Assembly (NCBI RefSeq): GCF_001677335.1
Contig: NZ_LZYB01000002.1
Location: 310,001 to 374,000 of the forward strand
Direction of reading: 5' to 3'
DNA length: 64,000 bases
From: Erythrobacter dokdonensis DSW-74
GTDB lineage: Bacteria; Pseudomonadota; Alphaproteobacteria; Sphingomonadales; Sphingomonadaceae
Part shown: positions 36,049 through 44,928 of the stretch, piece after piece
Position numbering within the stretch: the first letter of the stretch is position 1
Layout: every line of letters starts with the position of its first letter
Position numbers and translations under genes: made by a program
Notes under the pieces: generated by a model
Seen by the model: the letters and a program-made list of their open reading frames with translations, nothing else
Database searches by the model: none
Told to the model about the DNA's origin: nothing

Positions 36049-36413
36049 ACCTGATCCAGCAGATTGAAGCCGAAGAAATCGCCAAGTCCGGCAAGGACAT
36101 CCCCGAATTCCGCGCGGGCGACACCGTCCGCGTCGGCGTGAAGGTGAAGGAAGGCAACCGCGAGCGCGTGCAGAACTACGAAGGCGTCGTCATCGCCCGT
36201 TCGAACCGCGGCATGGGTTCCAACTTCACCGTGCGCAAGATCAGCTTCGGCGAAGGCGTGGAACGCGTCTTCCCGCTCTACTCGCCGATCGTCGAAAGCA
36301 TCACCGTGGTGCGTCGCGGCGTCGTGCGCCGGGCCAAGCTCTATTACCTGCGCGGCCGCACCGGCAAGAGCGCGCGTATCGCCGAGCGCAAGGTCAACGC
36401 GCCCAAGGCGTAA
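36045..36413 (+). CDS. rplS: 50S ribosomal protein L19
   Basis: Intersubunit-bridge protein, 122 residues. Typical blocks: [30 protein letters not shown] and the C-terminal [21 protein letters not shown] start overlaps the trmD TGA (GTGA). A terminator 25 bases after the stop ends the ffh/rpsP...rplS unit. Confidence 0.96.
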   Translation: MNLIQQIEAEEIAKSGKDIPEFRAGDTVRVGVKVKEGNRERVQNYEGVVIARSNRGMGSNFTVRKISFGEGVERVFPLYSPIVESITVVRRGVVRRAKLYYLRGRTGKSARIAERKVNAPKA

Positions 36414-36437
36414 GGCTTCATTGCCAGCAAATACACG

Positions 36438-36470
36438 AAGGGCGACCCTGCGGGGTCGCCCTTTTCGTTT
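36438..36470 (+). terminator. Intrinsic terminator after rplS
   Basis: Stem AAGGGCGACCC (36438-36448) pairs fully with GGGTCGCCCTT (36453-36463), loop TGCG, then TTCGTTTT. Strong rho-independent terminator. Confidence 0.9.
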
Positions 36471-36493
36471 TGGGCCCCTTGCCATTCCGGTCG

Positions 36494-36584
36494 GTCATTG
36501 CGAGGAGCGTCAGCGAGGAAGCAATCCAGAACGGCACGGACCGGCGCTGGATTGCCGCGCCGCCTTCCGGCGGCTCGCAATGAC
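36494..36584. repeat. REP-like palindromic repeat element
   Basis: 91-base nested inverted repeat. Outer arms GTCATTGCGAG (36494-36504) and CTCGCAATGAC (36574-36584) are exact complements. Inner arms GCAATCCAG (36521-36529) and CTGGATTGC (36547-36555) also pair exactly, and a small CCGCC/GGCGG hairpin follows. This type of intergenic repeat is, from memory, common in alphaproteobacterial genomes. Only one copy is in the window, and it fills most of the rplS-peptidase gap. Confidence 0.75.
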
Positions 36585-36598
36585 GAGGTGAGCTTTGG

Positions 36599-38842
36599 AT
36601 GCGTTCGGTTTTTGCTGCGGTTGCCCTTTCCCTTTCCACTTGCCTGACAACTCCCGTGCTGGCGGAGACAGCGACCATGTCTGAGATGGCACCCACGCTC
36701 ACTTTCGAGCGCGTCTTCGCTTCACCCGGCCTTGACGGCCCCGCACCCCGGCAGGTGAAGCTCTCGCCCGACGGGCGCTATCTCGCCCTGCTGAGAAACC
36801 GCGCCGACGAGCGCGAGCGCTATGACCTTTGGGGCTATGACATCGAAACCGGGGAATGGCGGATGCTGGTGGATTCGGAGAAGCTCGGCAGCGGCAAGGA
36901 ATTGTCCGAGGACGAAAAGATGCAGCGCGAGCGCGCGCGCGTGGCGGGGCTCAAGGGCATTATCAGCTACCAGTGGGCAAGCGACGGTTCGGGTGTGCTG
37001 GTGCCCTTGGACGGCGATCTTTACCTCGCGCGGCTCGACGGCACGGTGACTCAGCTCACCGATACCGAAGGGACCGAACTCAACCCCAAGCTGTCGACCA
37101 AGGGCGGGTTTGTTTCCTTTGTCCGCGACCGGCGGCTGTGGGTTGGCCCCGTGGGTGGGGAAGCGCAGCCTGTTACGCCCGCCGATGAGGCCGATACGAT
37201 CCGCTGGGGCGAGGCTGAGTTTGTCGCACAGGAGGAAATGGCGCGGCTTCAGGGCTATTGGTGGTCGCCCAATGACGACCGGATCGCGGTGCAGCGCACC
37301 GACGAGAGTCCGGTGGGCATCGTTACCCGCGCTGCCATCGGCGCGAAGGGCACCCGCGTGTTCGACCAGCGCTATCCTGCCGCCGGCACCGATAATGCCG
37401 TGGTAGAATTGTTCCTGATGGATCCCGATGGGGCGAACCGGGTGAAGGTCGATCTGGGACCCGATCTCGATATCTATGTCGCGCGGGTTAATTGGGGGCC
37501 GGACGATTACCTTTATGTCCAGCGGCAGGACCGCGCGCAAACGAAGATCGATGTGCTCAGGATTGATCCGGCAACCGGCGCGAGCACTGTTCTGTTCACC
37601 GAGAAGGCCGCGCGGTCGGATTACTGGGTGAACCTCTCGGATAATTACCGCTTCCTCAAGGATGGCAGCCTGCTGTGGTGGTCGGAGCGCGATGGCTACG
37701 GGCACTTCTACCGCTACGCCGACGGCCAGTGGACGCAGCTCACCAGCGGCACCTCGCCCACCACCACGCTGGTCGGGGTGGACGAGGAGGCGGGCACCTT
37801 CACCTATCAGGCGACAGCTGGCGTGCTGACCCAGCAGATCTACCGTGCGCGGCTCGACGGAACCGGAGAGCCTGAGTTGCTCACCGACCCAGCCTTCACC
37901 AATTCCGCCAGCATGGATGGCAAGGGACGGCTGCTCTACGTCACCCGCTCCGCGCCCGAACAACCGCCGCAGTCCTATCTGGCAACGCCGGACGGCAAGC
38001 GCGTGGCCTGGATCGAGGAAAACCGCGTCGAGGGCGAGCATCCCTATGCGCCCTACCTGGCGAGCCATGTCACCCCCGAATTCGGCGTCATCGCCGCAGA
38101 GGACGGGACGCCGTTGCACTGGATGATGCTCACGCCCAAGTTGGAGCCGGGCAAGCGCTATCCGGTGTTCTTCCAGCACTATGGCGGCCCCGGTCCGCAG
38201 ACGGTGACGAAAGGATGGGGCGGTGCACTCGCTCAGGCGATTGTCGACAGGGGCTATATCTGGTTCCAGCTCGACAATCGCGGGTCGGCCAATCGCGGGG
38301 TGGACTTCGAGCAGCCGCTTTACCGCGCGATGGGCGGCGCCGAAGTGCGCGACCAGAAGACGGGCGCGCAGTTCCTGAAAGCGCTCGATTTCGTCGATCC
38401 GGCCAAGATCGCGACCTATGGTTGGTCCTACGGTGGCTATATGACGCTCAAGATGCTGGAGGCCGATCCCGGGCTCTACGCCGCGGGCATTTCCGGCGCG
38501 CCGGTGACCCGCTGGGAGCTTTACGACACCCACTATACCGAACGCTATATGGGCGATCCGCGCGAAGTTCCCGGGGCCTACGAGCAGGCGAGCGCTATTC
38601 CCGATGCTACGAAGATCGCTGACCCGCTGCTGCTGATCCACGGAATGGCCGATGACAACGTGGTTTTCGAGAACTCTTCCGAGTTGATCGGTGTCCTGCA
38701 GGAAGCCAACCTGCCCTTCGAGATGATGCTCTACCCCGGTTACACCCACCGCGTGTCGGGGGAGAAGATCGGCCCGCATGTCTGGAACACGATCTTCCGC
38801 TTTCTGGAGAGCCACGGCGTCGCGCCCCAGACCAAGGAATAG
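36599..38842 (+). CDS. Dipeptidyl peptidase IV-type S9 serine peptidase
   Basis: Exported or periplasmic prolyl peptidase, 747 residues. Signal peptide about 1-22 (ends VLAE). A beta-propeller N-domain carries the double-Glu motif AQEEMARLQGYWW that holds the substrate N-terminus. The C-terminal alpha/beta hydrolase has Ser about 610 (GWSYGGYM), Asp in HGMADDNVVF and His in GYTHRVSG. It releases Xaa-Pro dipeptides in known relatives. It has a stand-alone position after the REP-like repeat. Confidence 0.93.
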   Translation: MRSVFAAVALSLSTCLTTPVLAETATMSEMAPTLTFERVFASPGLDGPAPRQVKLSPDGRYLALLRNRADERERYDLWGYDIETGEWRMLVDSEKLGSGKELSEDEKMQRERARVAGLKGIISYQWASDGSGVLVPLDGDLYLARLDGTVTQLTDTEGTELNPKLSTKGGFVSFVRDRRLWVGPVGGEAQPVTPADEADTIRWGEAEFVAQEEMARLQGYWWSPNDDRIAVQRTDESPVGIVTRAAIGAKGTRVFDQRYPAAGTDNAVVELFLMDPDGANRVKVDLGPDLDIYVARVNWGPDDYLYVQRQDRAQTKIDVLRIDPATGASTVLFTEKAARSDYWVNLSDNYRFLKDGSLLWWSERDGYGHFYRYADGQWTQLTSGTSPTTTLVGVDEEAGTFTYQATAGVLTQQIYRARLDGTGEPELLTDPAFTNSASMDGKGRLLYVTRSAPEQPPQSYLATPDGKRVAWIEENRVEGEHPYAPYLASHVTPEFGVIAAEDGTPLHWMMLTPKLEPGKRYPVFFQHYGGPGPQTVTKGWGGALAQAIVDRGYIWFQLDNRGSANRGVDFEQPLYRAMGGAEVRDQKTGAQFLKALDFVDPAKIATYGWSYGGYMTLKMLEADPGLYAAGISGAPVTRWELYDTHYTERYMGDPREVPGAYEQASAIPDATKIADPLLLIHGMADDNVVFENSSELIGVLQEANLPFEMMLYPGYTHRVSGEKIGPHVWNTIFRFLESHGVAPQTKE

Positions 38843-38863
38843 GTCTGCGATACGCGGATAGCG

Positions 38864-38891
38864 GTTGCGCTTGGCCGCGCGCGCGCTATCT
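38864..38891 (+). promoter_or_regulatory. Predicted asd promoter
   Basis: GTTGCG (38864-38869), 16-base spacer, CTATCT (38886-38891). The leader would be about 24 bases and ends with AAGGAG before the GTG start. Matches the alphaproteobacterial form in four of six bases at each box. Confidence 0.4.
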
Positions 38892-38921
38892 CGCGCAGCC
38901 TAGATCCAAGGAGAACGTCTA

Positions 38922-39947
38922 GTGGGTTACCGGGTGGCAGTGGTCGGGGCGACCGGCAATGTCGGGCGCGAGATGATGCAAGTGCTCGCCGAGCGCGATT
39001 TCCCGTGCGACGAGGTTGCGGCGGTTGCTTCCTCGCGCTCGGTCGGCACCGAAGTCGAATTCGGCGACACCGGCAAGATGCTCAAGTGCAGGAACATTGA
39101 GCATTTCGACTTCACCGGCTGGGACATCGCGCTGTTCGCCGCCGGCAGCGGCCCGGCCAAGGAATATGCCCCCAAGGCAGCCGCAGCGGGTTGCATCGTA
39201 ATCGACAATTCCTCGCTCTACCGCATGGATCCCGACGTGCCGCTGATCGTGCCGGAGGTGAACCCGGATGCGATCGACGGTTACAAGGCGCGCAACATCA
39301 TCGCCAACCCCAACTGCTCGACCGCGCAGCTGGTGGTGGCACTGAAGCCGCTGCACGATGCCGCGACGATCAAGCGCGTGGTGGTGTCGACCTACCAGTC
39401 GGTCTCGGGCGCGGGCAAGGCGGGGATGGACGAACTGTTCGCCCAGAGCCGCGCGATCTTCGTCGGCGATCCGCTGGAGCCGCAGAAGTTCACCAAGCAG
39501 ATCGCCTTCAACGTCATTCCGCACATTGACAGTTTCCTCGACGATGGTTCGACCAAGGAAGAATGGAAGATGGTGGTCGAGACCAAGAAAATCCTCGATC
39601 CGAAGATCAAGCTGACCGCGACCTGCGTGCGCGTGCCGGTGTTTGTCGGCCACTCCGAGGCCGTGAACATCGAGTTCGAGAACGAGATCTCGGCAGAGCA
39701 GGCAATGGACATCCTGCGCGAAGCCCCCGGCGTGATGCTGATCGATAAGCGCGAGGACGGCGGCTACATCACACCGGTCGAATGCGTCGGCGATGCGGCG
39801 ACCTTTGTGAGCCGCGTGCGCGAAGACCCGACGGTGGAGAACGGCCTGACCTTGTGGTGCGTCTCCGACAATCTGCGCAAGGGCGCCGCATTGAACGCGG
39901 TGCAGATCGCCGAACTGCTGGGGCGGCGGCATCTGAAGAAGGGATAA
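38922..39947 (+). CDS. asd: Aspartate-semialdehyde dehydrogenase
   Basis: NADPH-dependent reduction of aspartyl phosphate to the semialdehyde used for lysine/DAP, threonine and methionine. 341 residues. Rossmann motif VVGATGNVGREMM, catalytic Cys132 in NPNCSTAQLV, and the active-site His in the CVRVPVFVGHSE block. GTG start with AAGGAG eight bases upstream. Feeds DAP to the cell wall. Followed after five bases by a lipoprotein gene. Confidence 0.95.
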   Translation: MGYRVAVVGATGNVGREMMQVLAERDFPCDEVAAVASSRSVGTEVEFGDTGKMLKCRNIEHFDFTGWDIALFAAGSGPAKEYAPKAAAAGCIVIDNSSLYRMDPDVPLIVPEVNPDAIDGYKARNIIANPNCSTAQLVVALKPLHDAATIKRVVVSTYQSVSGAGKAGMDELFAQSRAIFVGDPLEPQKFTKQIAFNVIPHIDSFLDDGSTKEEWKMVVETKKILDPKIKLTATCVRVPVFVGHSEAVNIEFENEISAEQAMDILREAPGVMLIDKREDGGYITPVECVGDAATFVSRVREDPTVENGLTLWCVSDNLRKGAALNAVQIAELLGRRHLKKG

Positions 39948-39952
39948 GGCTT

Positions 39953-40519
39953 ATGCGGCTCGGTCTGATGGCACTCACTGGTGCGCTTGCTCTCGCCGGC
40001 TGCGACAGCGGCGAGGTGCCGAGCCCGGCGGAGCGCCAGCAGGGCGAGGTGGCTGGACTGGCCGTCGCGGCCGATGTCGTCGAACTGCGGCCAGAAGGGC
40101 TCGCGGCGGGGCCGGAAGCCTTTTATTTCGCCGCCGGCCAGAGAGAAGTCGAAACCGCGCTCGCCAAGGCGCTCGGCCCGGCGCTGCGTTCGGGTTCCAA
40201 CAAGGAGTGCGGCGCCGGCCCGATCACCTTCACCGATTTCTCCGGCGGCCTGACCGCGCATTTTCAGGACGGTCGTCTGGTCGGGTGGAACTGGCACCTT
40301 GCACAGGAAGGCGATGCTCCGGCGAGCGGTGTGGTGAAGCTTGCGGGCGAGGTGCAGGTGGGCAGCCCGCGCAGCCTCGCTGAAGCCGCGCCGGGCTATG
40401 CCCCGGTCGAAGGCAGCACGCTGGGCGAGGAATTTGCGCTGGGGCAGAGGATCGGAGGCTTCATCGCGGGCGATAGCGTGGAGATGCTCTACGCCGGTAC
40501 CCAGTGTTTCTTCCGGTGA
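39953..40519 (+). CDS. Hypothetical lipoprotein
   Basis: 188 residues from ATG 39953. Signal peptide with lipobox ALAGC (Cys at about 17; MRLGLMALTGALALAGC quoted in part). The mature part has two Cys (SNKECGAGP and GTQCFFR) and no family I recognise. Begins five bases after asd; its TGA overlaps the GTG of the TsaA-like gene (GTGA), so all are likely co-transcribed. Confidence 0.75.
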   Translation: MRLGLMALTGALALAGCDSGEVPSPAERQQGEVAGLAVAADVVELRPEGLAAGPEAFYFAAGQREVETALAKALGPALRSGSNKECGAGPITFTDFSGGLTAHFQDGRLVGWNWHLAQEGDAPASGVVKLAGEVQVGSPRSLAEAAPGYAPVEGSTLGEEFALGQRIGGFIAGDSVEMLYAGTQCFFR

Positions 40520-40977
40520 GTTTCACGCTTGACCCCGTCGGCACCGTACGCGGCGGGCGCGCTGTGGTGGAGGATGATGACTGGGGCATGGTCGAGGCGG
40601 AGATCGTGCTCGATCCGGCGCGCTTCGATGCCGAGGCGCTGGCGGGCCTTGATGCCTTCAGCCACGCCGAGATCATCTTCCTGTTCGACCGGGTGCCGGA
40701 CGGGAAGGTCGAGACCGGCGCACGCCACCCGCGCGGGCGGAAGGACTGGCCGCGCGTCGGCATCTTCGCCCAGCGCGGCAAGAACCGCCCGAACCGTATC
40801 GGTCTGACCACCTGTGAAATCCTATCGGTCGAGGGAACGTGCCTCAGGGTGCGCGGCCTTGATGCGGTCGACGGCACTCCGGTGCTCGACATCAAGCCGG
40901 TGATGAGCGGTTTTTCGCCGCGCGGGGCGGTGTGCGAGCCCGATTGGGCGCGCGAAATCATGGCGGACTATTGGTAA
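40516..40977 (+). CDS. TsaA/TrmO-like tRNA N6-threonylcarbamoyladenosine methyltransferase family protein
   Basis: 153 residues from GTG 40516. Resembles the TrmO/TsaA-like SAM-binding beta-barrel that N6-methylates t6A37 in some tRNAs. The family block appears as GIFAQRGKNRPNRIGLTTCE, and DAVDGTPVLDIKPV matches the second motif. A GTG twelve bases earlier is in frame, but GTG 40516 overlaps the previous stop. Activity is inferred from family. Confidence 0.8.
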   Translation: MSFTLDPVGTVRGGRAVVEDDDWGMVEAEIVLDPARFDAEALAGLDAFSHAEIIFLFDRVPDGKVETGARHPRGRKDWPRVGIFAQRGKNRPNRIGLTTCEILSVEGTCLRVRGLDAVDGTPVLDIKPVMSGFSPRGAVCEPDWAREIMADYW

Positions 40978-41006
40978 GTGCCGCGCGATTGTCTAGCACC
41001 GGCGGC

Positions 41007-41660
41007 ATGACCCTTCGCGCCGATCTGTTCTTCAGCTTCCGCTCGCCCTATTCCTATCTCGCCGTAGCCCGCTACCGGGCCATGGCCGAGGAATATGACC
41101 TTGCGATAGCGCTGCGCACCGTGCTGCCGATTGCGATCCGCGATCCCTCGATCCTGTTCGCCGGCAATCCCAATGTCGGGCGGTACATCTTCATCGATGC
41201 GGCGAGGAGCGCGCAGATGCTTGGCATACCTTATCGCTGGCCGCGCCCCGATCCGGTGGTGCAGAACCTCGCCACGCGCGAGATTGCGCAAGAACAGCCG
41301 CACATCCACCGCCTGTGCCGTCTGGGCCAGACTGCGGAGCGACGGGGTCGGGGGCTTGCATTCGCCGACGAGGTATCGCGGGTGATCTGGTCCGGCGCAG
41401 TTGATGACTGGCACGAGGGCGATCATCTCGCCGAGGCTGCGGCACGCGTCGGGCTCGATTTCGCCGAGCTCGAGGCCGAGGCGCAGCACGATGCCCACGC
41501 ACTCGATGCGGAAATCGCCGCCAACCAGCAAACGCTTGAAGCGGCGGGCCACTGGGGCGTGCCGACCCTCGTGTTCGAGGGCGAGCCCTTCTTCGGGCAG
41601 GACCGCATCGCCATGGCCCAGTGGCGGATGGAGCAGCGGGGACTGGAGAAGCGCGCGTGA
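41007..41660 (+). CDS. 2-hydroxychromene-2-carboxylate isomerase (DsbA-like) family protein
   Basis: 217 residues, thioredoxin-fold of the DsbA/kappa-GST class. MTLRADLFFSFRSPYSYLA is the glutathione-binding start typical of HCCA isomerases, where the Ser of SPYSY replaces the redox Cys pair. GVPTLVFEGEPFFGQDR near the C-terminus is the cis-Pro block. HCCA isomerases act in naphthalene breakdown, but no catabolic cluster is near, so the true substrate is open. Start ATG 41007 chosen over an earlier frame overlapping tsaA. Confidence 0.83.
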   Translation: MTLRADLFFSFRSPYSYLAVARYRAMAEEYDLAIALRTVLPIAIRDPSILFAGNPNVGRYIFIDAARSAQMLGIPYRWPRPDPVVQNLATREIAQEQPHIHRLCRLGQTAERRGRGLAFADEVSRVIWSGAVDDWHEGDHLAEAAARVGLDFAELEAEAQHDAHALDAEIAANQQTLEAAGHWGVPTLVFEGEPFFGQDRIAMAQWRMEQRGLEKRA

Positions 41661-42412
41661 GCACCGGGCATTTCGTCAGTTTCGACGGCACCCGCATCGC
41701 CATCCACACCGAAGGCGAGGGCCGCCCGGTTGTCCTGCTGCACGGGCTGTTCTCCAGCGCGCAGATGAACTGGATCAAGTTCGGTCACGCAGACAGGCTG
41801 GCTGCGTCCGGCTTCCGCGCGATCATGCCCGATTTCCGCGTCCACGGCGAGAGCGAGGCCCCCCATGATCCGGCGGCCTATCCCGCTGGCGTGCTGGTGC
41901 GTGATGTTGCTGCCCTGGCGGAGCATCTGGAACTTGGGGAGGGCGTGTTCGACCTCGTCGGCTTCTCGCTCGGCGCGCGCACCGCAATCCACGCAGTTGC
42001 GCATGGCGTGCTGACCCCGCGGCGGCTGGCGATCTGCGGCATGGGTGTGTCGGGGCTTGGCGAATGGCAGCGGCGGGCGGATTTCTTCAAGCGGGTGATC
42101 GACGAATTCGACACCATCAGGCCCGGCGATCCGGCCTATCTCGCACGCACTTTCCTGAAGTCGCAGGGGGTGGACCCCGTGGCGGCGCGATTGCTGCTCG
42201 ATGCGATGGACGATTTCGACCTTGCCCGGCTCGCGAATATCACCATGCCGACAGCGGTCATCTGCGGTGACGAGGACCAGGACAACGGCTCGGCTGAAGA
42301 CCTCGCCGCGCTGCTGCCGGATGCGCATTATGTCGAGGTTCCAGGCACTCACATGAGCAGCGTCACCAAGCCCGAACTTGGCGAAGCGATAGCGGATTTC
42401 CTCGCCGCTTGA
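41657..42412 (+). CDS. Alpha/beta hydrolase
   Basis: 251 residues from GTG 41657, overlapping the previous TGA (GTGA). Oxyanion block LLHGLFSSAQMNW, PDFRVHGES, nucleophile elbow GFSLGAR (Ser), Asp in CGDEDQDNGS and His in VPGTHMSSV form the full triad. Similar to esterases and hydrolases of the RsbQ/MhpC type; no substrate can be named. Confidence 0.88.
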   Translation: MSTGHFVSFDGTRIAIHTEGEGRPVVLLHGLFSSAQMNWIKFGHADRLAASGFRAIMPDFRVHGESEAPHDPAAYPAGVLVRDVAALAEHLELGEGVFDLVGFSLGARTAIHAVAHGVLTPRRLAICGMGVSGLGEWQRRADFFKRVIDEFDTIRPGDPAYLARTFLKSQGVDPVAARLLLDAMDDFDLARLANITMPTAVICGDEDQDNGSAEDLAALLPDAHYVEVPGTHMSSVTKPELGEAIADFLAA

Positions 42413-42470
42413 TTCGTATGACGGTCGGGTTCACACCAATGTTGCGCGTCAGCCGAGGGGAGGGCTTGCC

Positions 42471-43481
42471 ATGAAGTATGTTGCCGTGTTGGCCGTGGGG
42501 CTGGCTTTCTCGCTTGCAGCCTGCGCGCCTGCTGCCGGACCGGTGCAGGCGGGGGCTGATGCGATGCCGCCGACGCTGTTCGTAGCGAACAAGCGCGGGA
42601 ACACGCTGTCCAAGGTCGATCTGGCAAAAGGCGAGGAGGTGCTTCGCCTGCCAAGCTGCACCAACCCCCACGAACTGGCGACTTCGCCGGATGGACGCCA
42701 AGTGGCGTTGGCCTGTTACGGCGGGACGAGCGTCGACATCTTTCGTACCGACAGCCTTGCCCGGGTAGCCAGCATCGACCTAGGAGAAAATGCCCGGCCG
42801 CATGGTATCGTCTGGCATCCGAACGGTAACCTCTACGCGACCGCCGAGGGTCGGCGATCGGTGTTCTGGATCCGCGATCCGCTCTCCGAAACGCGGGCTT
42901 TGTTCGAATACGGAACCGGCAAGGACGGCAGCCATATGCTCGCTGTCAGCCCGGATGCGCGCACGGCGTGGACCACCGATCTCGGCTCGCGGACTGTCAC
43001 GCGCATCGATCTTGTCACCCGCCGCGCACCAATGTCTGTAACGGTGGGGGAGGAGCCCGAGGGCATCGCGCTTTCGCCTGATGGCAAAACCCTGTGGGTT
43101 TCGGCGCGTGGATCCAATCAGGCCTTCGCGCTCGATCCGCAGACGATGGAAGTGCGCGAGACGATCCCCACCGGCCGCTTTCCCCTGCGCATCGCCGTGC
43201 GCCCGCAAGGCGATGTCGCGGTGACGTCCGATTTGCAGGACGGCAGCCTCAGCGTGATCGACACCGCAAGCGCCAAGGTTATCCGCACCATTGCCGTCTC
43301 CAGCCCCGAGGAGACCGAGGCGCGGTTTCAGGTCACTATCCTGTGGTCCGACGATGGGAATCGCATCTATGTCGCAGAGACAGCGAGCGACACCGTCGCC
43401 GAGGTCGATTACGCCAGTGGCGCGGTGTTGCGGCGCCTGAAGGTCGGGAATGGCGGGGACGGGATGGCGATCCTGCCTTGA
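42471..43481 (+). CDS. YncE-type beta-propeller lipoprotein
   Basis: 336 residues. Signal peptide ends with lipobox SLAAC (Cys18). The rest is a seven-bladed YVTN/YncE-like propeller with repeated blocks such as LFVANKRGNTLSKVDL, MLAVSPDARTAWTTDLGS, IALSPDGKTLWVSARGS and IYVAETASDTVAEVDY. Likely periplasmic, outer-membrane anchored. Role unknown; relatives bind DNA or partner redox enzymes. Its TGA overlaps the TTG of the RimB-like gene. Confidence 0.85.
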   Translation: MKYVAVLAVGLAFSLAACAPAAGPVQAGADAMPPTLFVANKRGNTLSKVDLAKGEEVLRLPSCTNPHELATSPDGRQVALACYGGTSVDIFRTDSLARVASIDLGENARPHGIVWHPNGNLYATAEGRRSVFWIRDPLSETRALFEYGTGKDGSHMLAVSPDARTAWTTDLGSRTVTRIDLVTRRAPMSVTVGEEPEGIALSPDGKTLWVSARGSNQAFALDPQTMEVRETIPTGRFPLRIAVRPQGDVAVTSDLQDGSLSVIDTASAKVIRTIAVSSPEETEARFQVTILWSDDGNRIYVAETASDTVAEVDYASGAVLRRLKVGNGGDGMAILP

Positions 43482-43933
43482 GCACTGCCAGACCTCTCAC
43501 CGTCGTCGGCTGGCGCGAGCGGGTCAGCTTGCCCGATCTGGGGCTGGCGGGCATCCCGGCCAAGATCGACACCGGCGCGCGCACATCCTCGCTCCACGCC
43601 GAGGTGCTCGATGATTTTTCCCGCGACGGCCAGCGGTTTGTGCGCTTTGCGGTCGATTGGGGCGGGGAACGGCACTTCTGCGAGGCCGTGCATGTCGATA
43701 TCCGGGGCATCACCAGTTCGATGGGCGAACGGCAGCGCCGGTTTGTCATAAAGACGCCGCTGAGGATCGGTAAGGCCACCTTCCGGGCGGAAATCAGCCT
43801 GGCGGATCGTTCCCAGATGCAATTCCCGATGCTGATCGGGCGCACGGCGCTCAGGCGTCGTTTCGTTGTCGATAGTGGTCATTCGTGGCTGCAATCGGAA
43901 GGATTTGCGGATAAGGGGCCGAGCCGCCGGTAG
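43478..43933 (+). CDS. RimB-like retropepsin-type protease (RimK-associated)
   Basis: 151 residues from TTG 43478 (MSTARPLTVV), overlapping the preceding TGA. The catalytic aspartate motif is AKIDTGARTSSLHAE (DTGA), as in retroviral-type aspartic proteases of the 'ATP-dependent zinc protease' (PF05618) family. The C-terminal RRRFVVDSGHSW matches the second half. In Pseudomonas this protein trims or removes poly-glutamate made by RimK. rimK lies 24 bases downstream, which strongly supports the pairing. Confidence 0.83.
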   Translation: MSTARPLTVVGWRERVSLPDLGLAGIPAKIDTGARTSSLHAEVLDDFSRDGQRFVRFAVDWGGERHFCEAVHVDIRGITSSMGERQRRFVIKTPLRIGKATFRAEISLADRSQMQFPMLIGRTALRRRFVVDSGHSWLQSEGFADKGPSRR

Positions 43934-43957
43934 AGTGCCGGCTTTGAAAGGTATCCA

Positions 43958-44863
43958 ATGAAAATCGCGATGCTGGCGCGTAATCCCAATCTCTATTCGC
44001 ACCGGCGCCTGAAAGAGGCTGCCGAGGCACGCGGCCATGAACTCGACATTCTCAACACCCTGCGCTGCACGGTACATATCGCCAGCCACCGACCGCAGGT
44101 GTTCTATAACGGCAAGCCGATTGCCGCCTATGACGCGGTGATCCCGCGCATTGGTGCCTCGATCACCAATTATGGCCTCGCGATCCTGCGGCAGTTCGAG
44201 ATGCGCGGGATCTGGTCCCTGAACGAGAGCGTCGCCATCGGCCGGAGCCGCGACAAGCTCAGAAGCCTGCAGATCCTCGCCAAGCACGGCCTTGGCCTGC
44301 CGCTCACCGCCTATGCCAATGACCCCAAGCAGGCCGAGGAGATCATCCGCGCGGTGAAGGGCCCGCCGGTCGTCATAAAGCTGATCGAGGGGACGCAGGG
44401 CATCGGCGTGGTTCTGGCCGAGACGATGTCGAGCGCCAAGTCGGTGATCGAGGCCTTCCGCGGGGCCAACGTCAACATCCTCGTGCAGGAGTTCATCAAG
44501 GAAGCCGGCGGCACCGATATCCGCGCGCTGGTGGTGGGCGGCAAGGTGGTCGCCGCGATGAAGCGCACCGGCGCGCCGGACGAGTTCCGCTCCAACCTGC
44601 ATCGTGGCGGCAGCGCGGAAGTGATCAAGATCACGCCGGAAGAACGCTCCACCGCGGTTCGCGCGGCCAAGCGCATGGGGCTCAACGTGTGCGGGGTGGA
44701 TATGCTGCGCAGCAATCACGGCCCCGTCATCATGGAGGTCAATTCCTCGCCGGGTCTGGAGGGCATCGAGACTGCGACCGGTAAGGACGTGGCAGGGCTG
44801 ATCATCGACTTTATCGCCGCCAATGCGAAGGACGGGGCGACCAAGACCAAGGGGCGGGGGTAG
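43958..44863 (+). CDS. rimK: Ribosomal protein S6--L-glutamate ligase RimK family
   Basis: ATP-grasp ligase adding glutamates to the C-terminus of ribosomal protein S6. 301 residues, the E. coli length. N-terminal [23 protein letters not shown]-binding [18 protein letters not shown], and the metal-binding C-terminal [13 protein letters not shown]. Located 24 bases after the RimB-like protease gene; the substrate gene rpsF is about 4.2 kb to the right on the other strand. Confidence 0.9.
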   Translation: MKIAMLARNPNLYSHRRLKEAAEARGHELDILNTLRCTVHIASHRPQVFYNGKPIAAYDAVIPRIGASITNYGLAILRQFEMRGIWSLNESVAIGRSRDKLRSLQILAKHGLGLPLTAYANDPKQAEEIIRAVKGPPVVIKLIEGTQGIGVVLAETMSSAKSVIEAFRGANVNILVQEFIKEAGGTDIRALVVGGKVVAAMKRTGAPDEFRSNLHRGGSAEVIKITPEERSTAVRAAKRMGLNVCGVDMLRSNHGPVIMEVNSSPGLEGIETATGKDVAGLIIDFIAANAKDGATKTKGRG

Positions 44864-44928
44864 ACCGACCTTCGCTCGACTCTGACGAGCGGGCGGGCTA
44901 GCTTGCTGACTTTCATGGGGGATTTGCC

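Noticed and set aside
36722-38815. Open frame of 697 codons opposite the DPP IV gene
   Set aside because: The plus strand has a signal peptide and full Ser-Asp-His triad; the minus frame has no recognisable domain.
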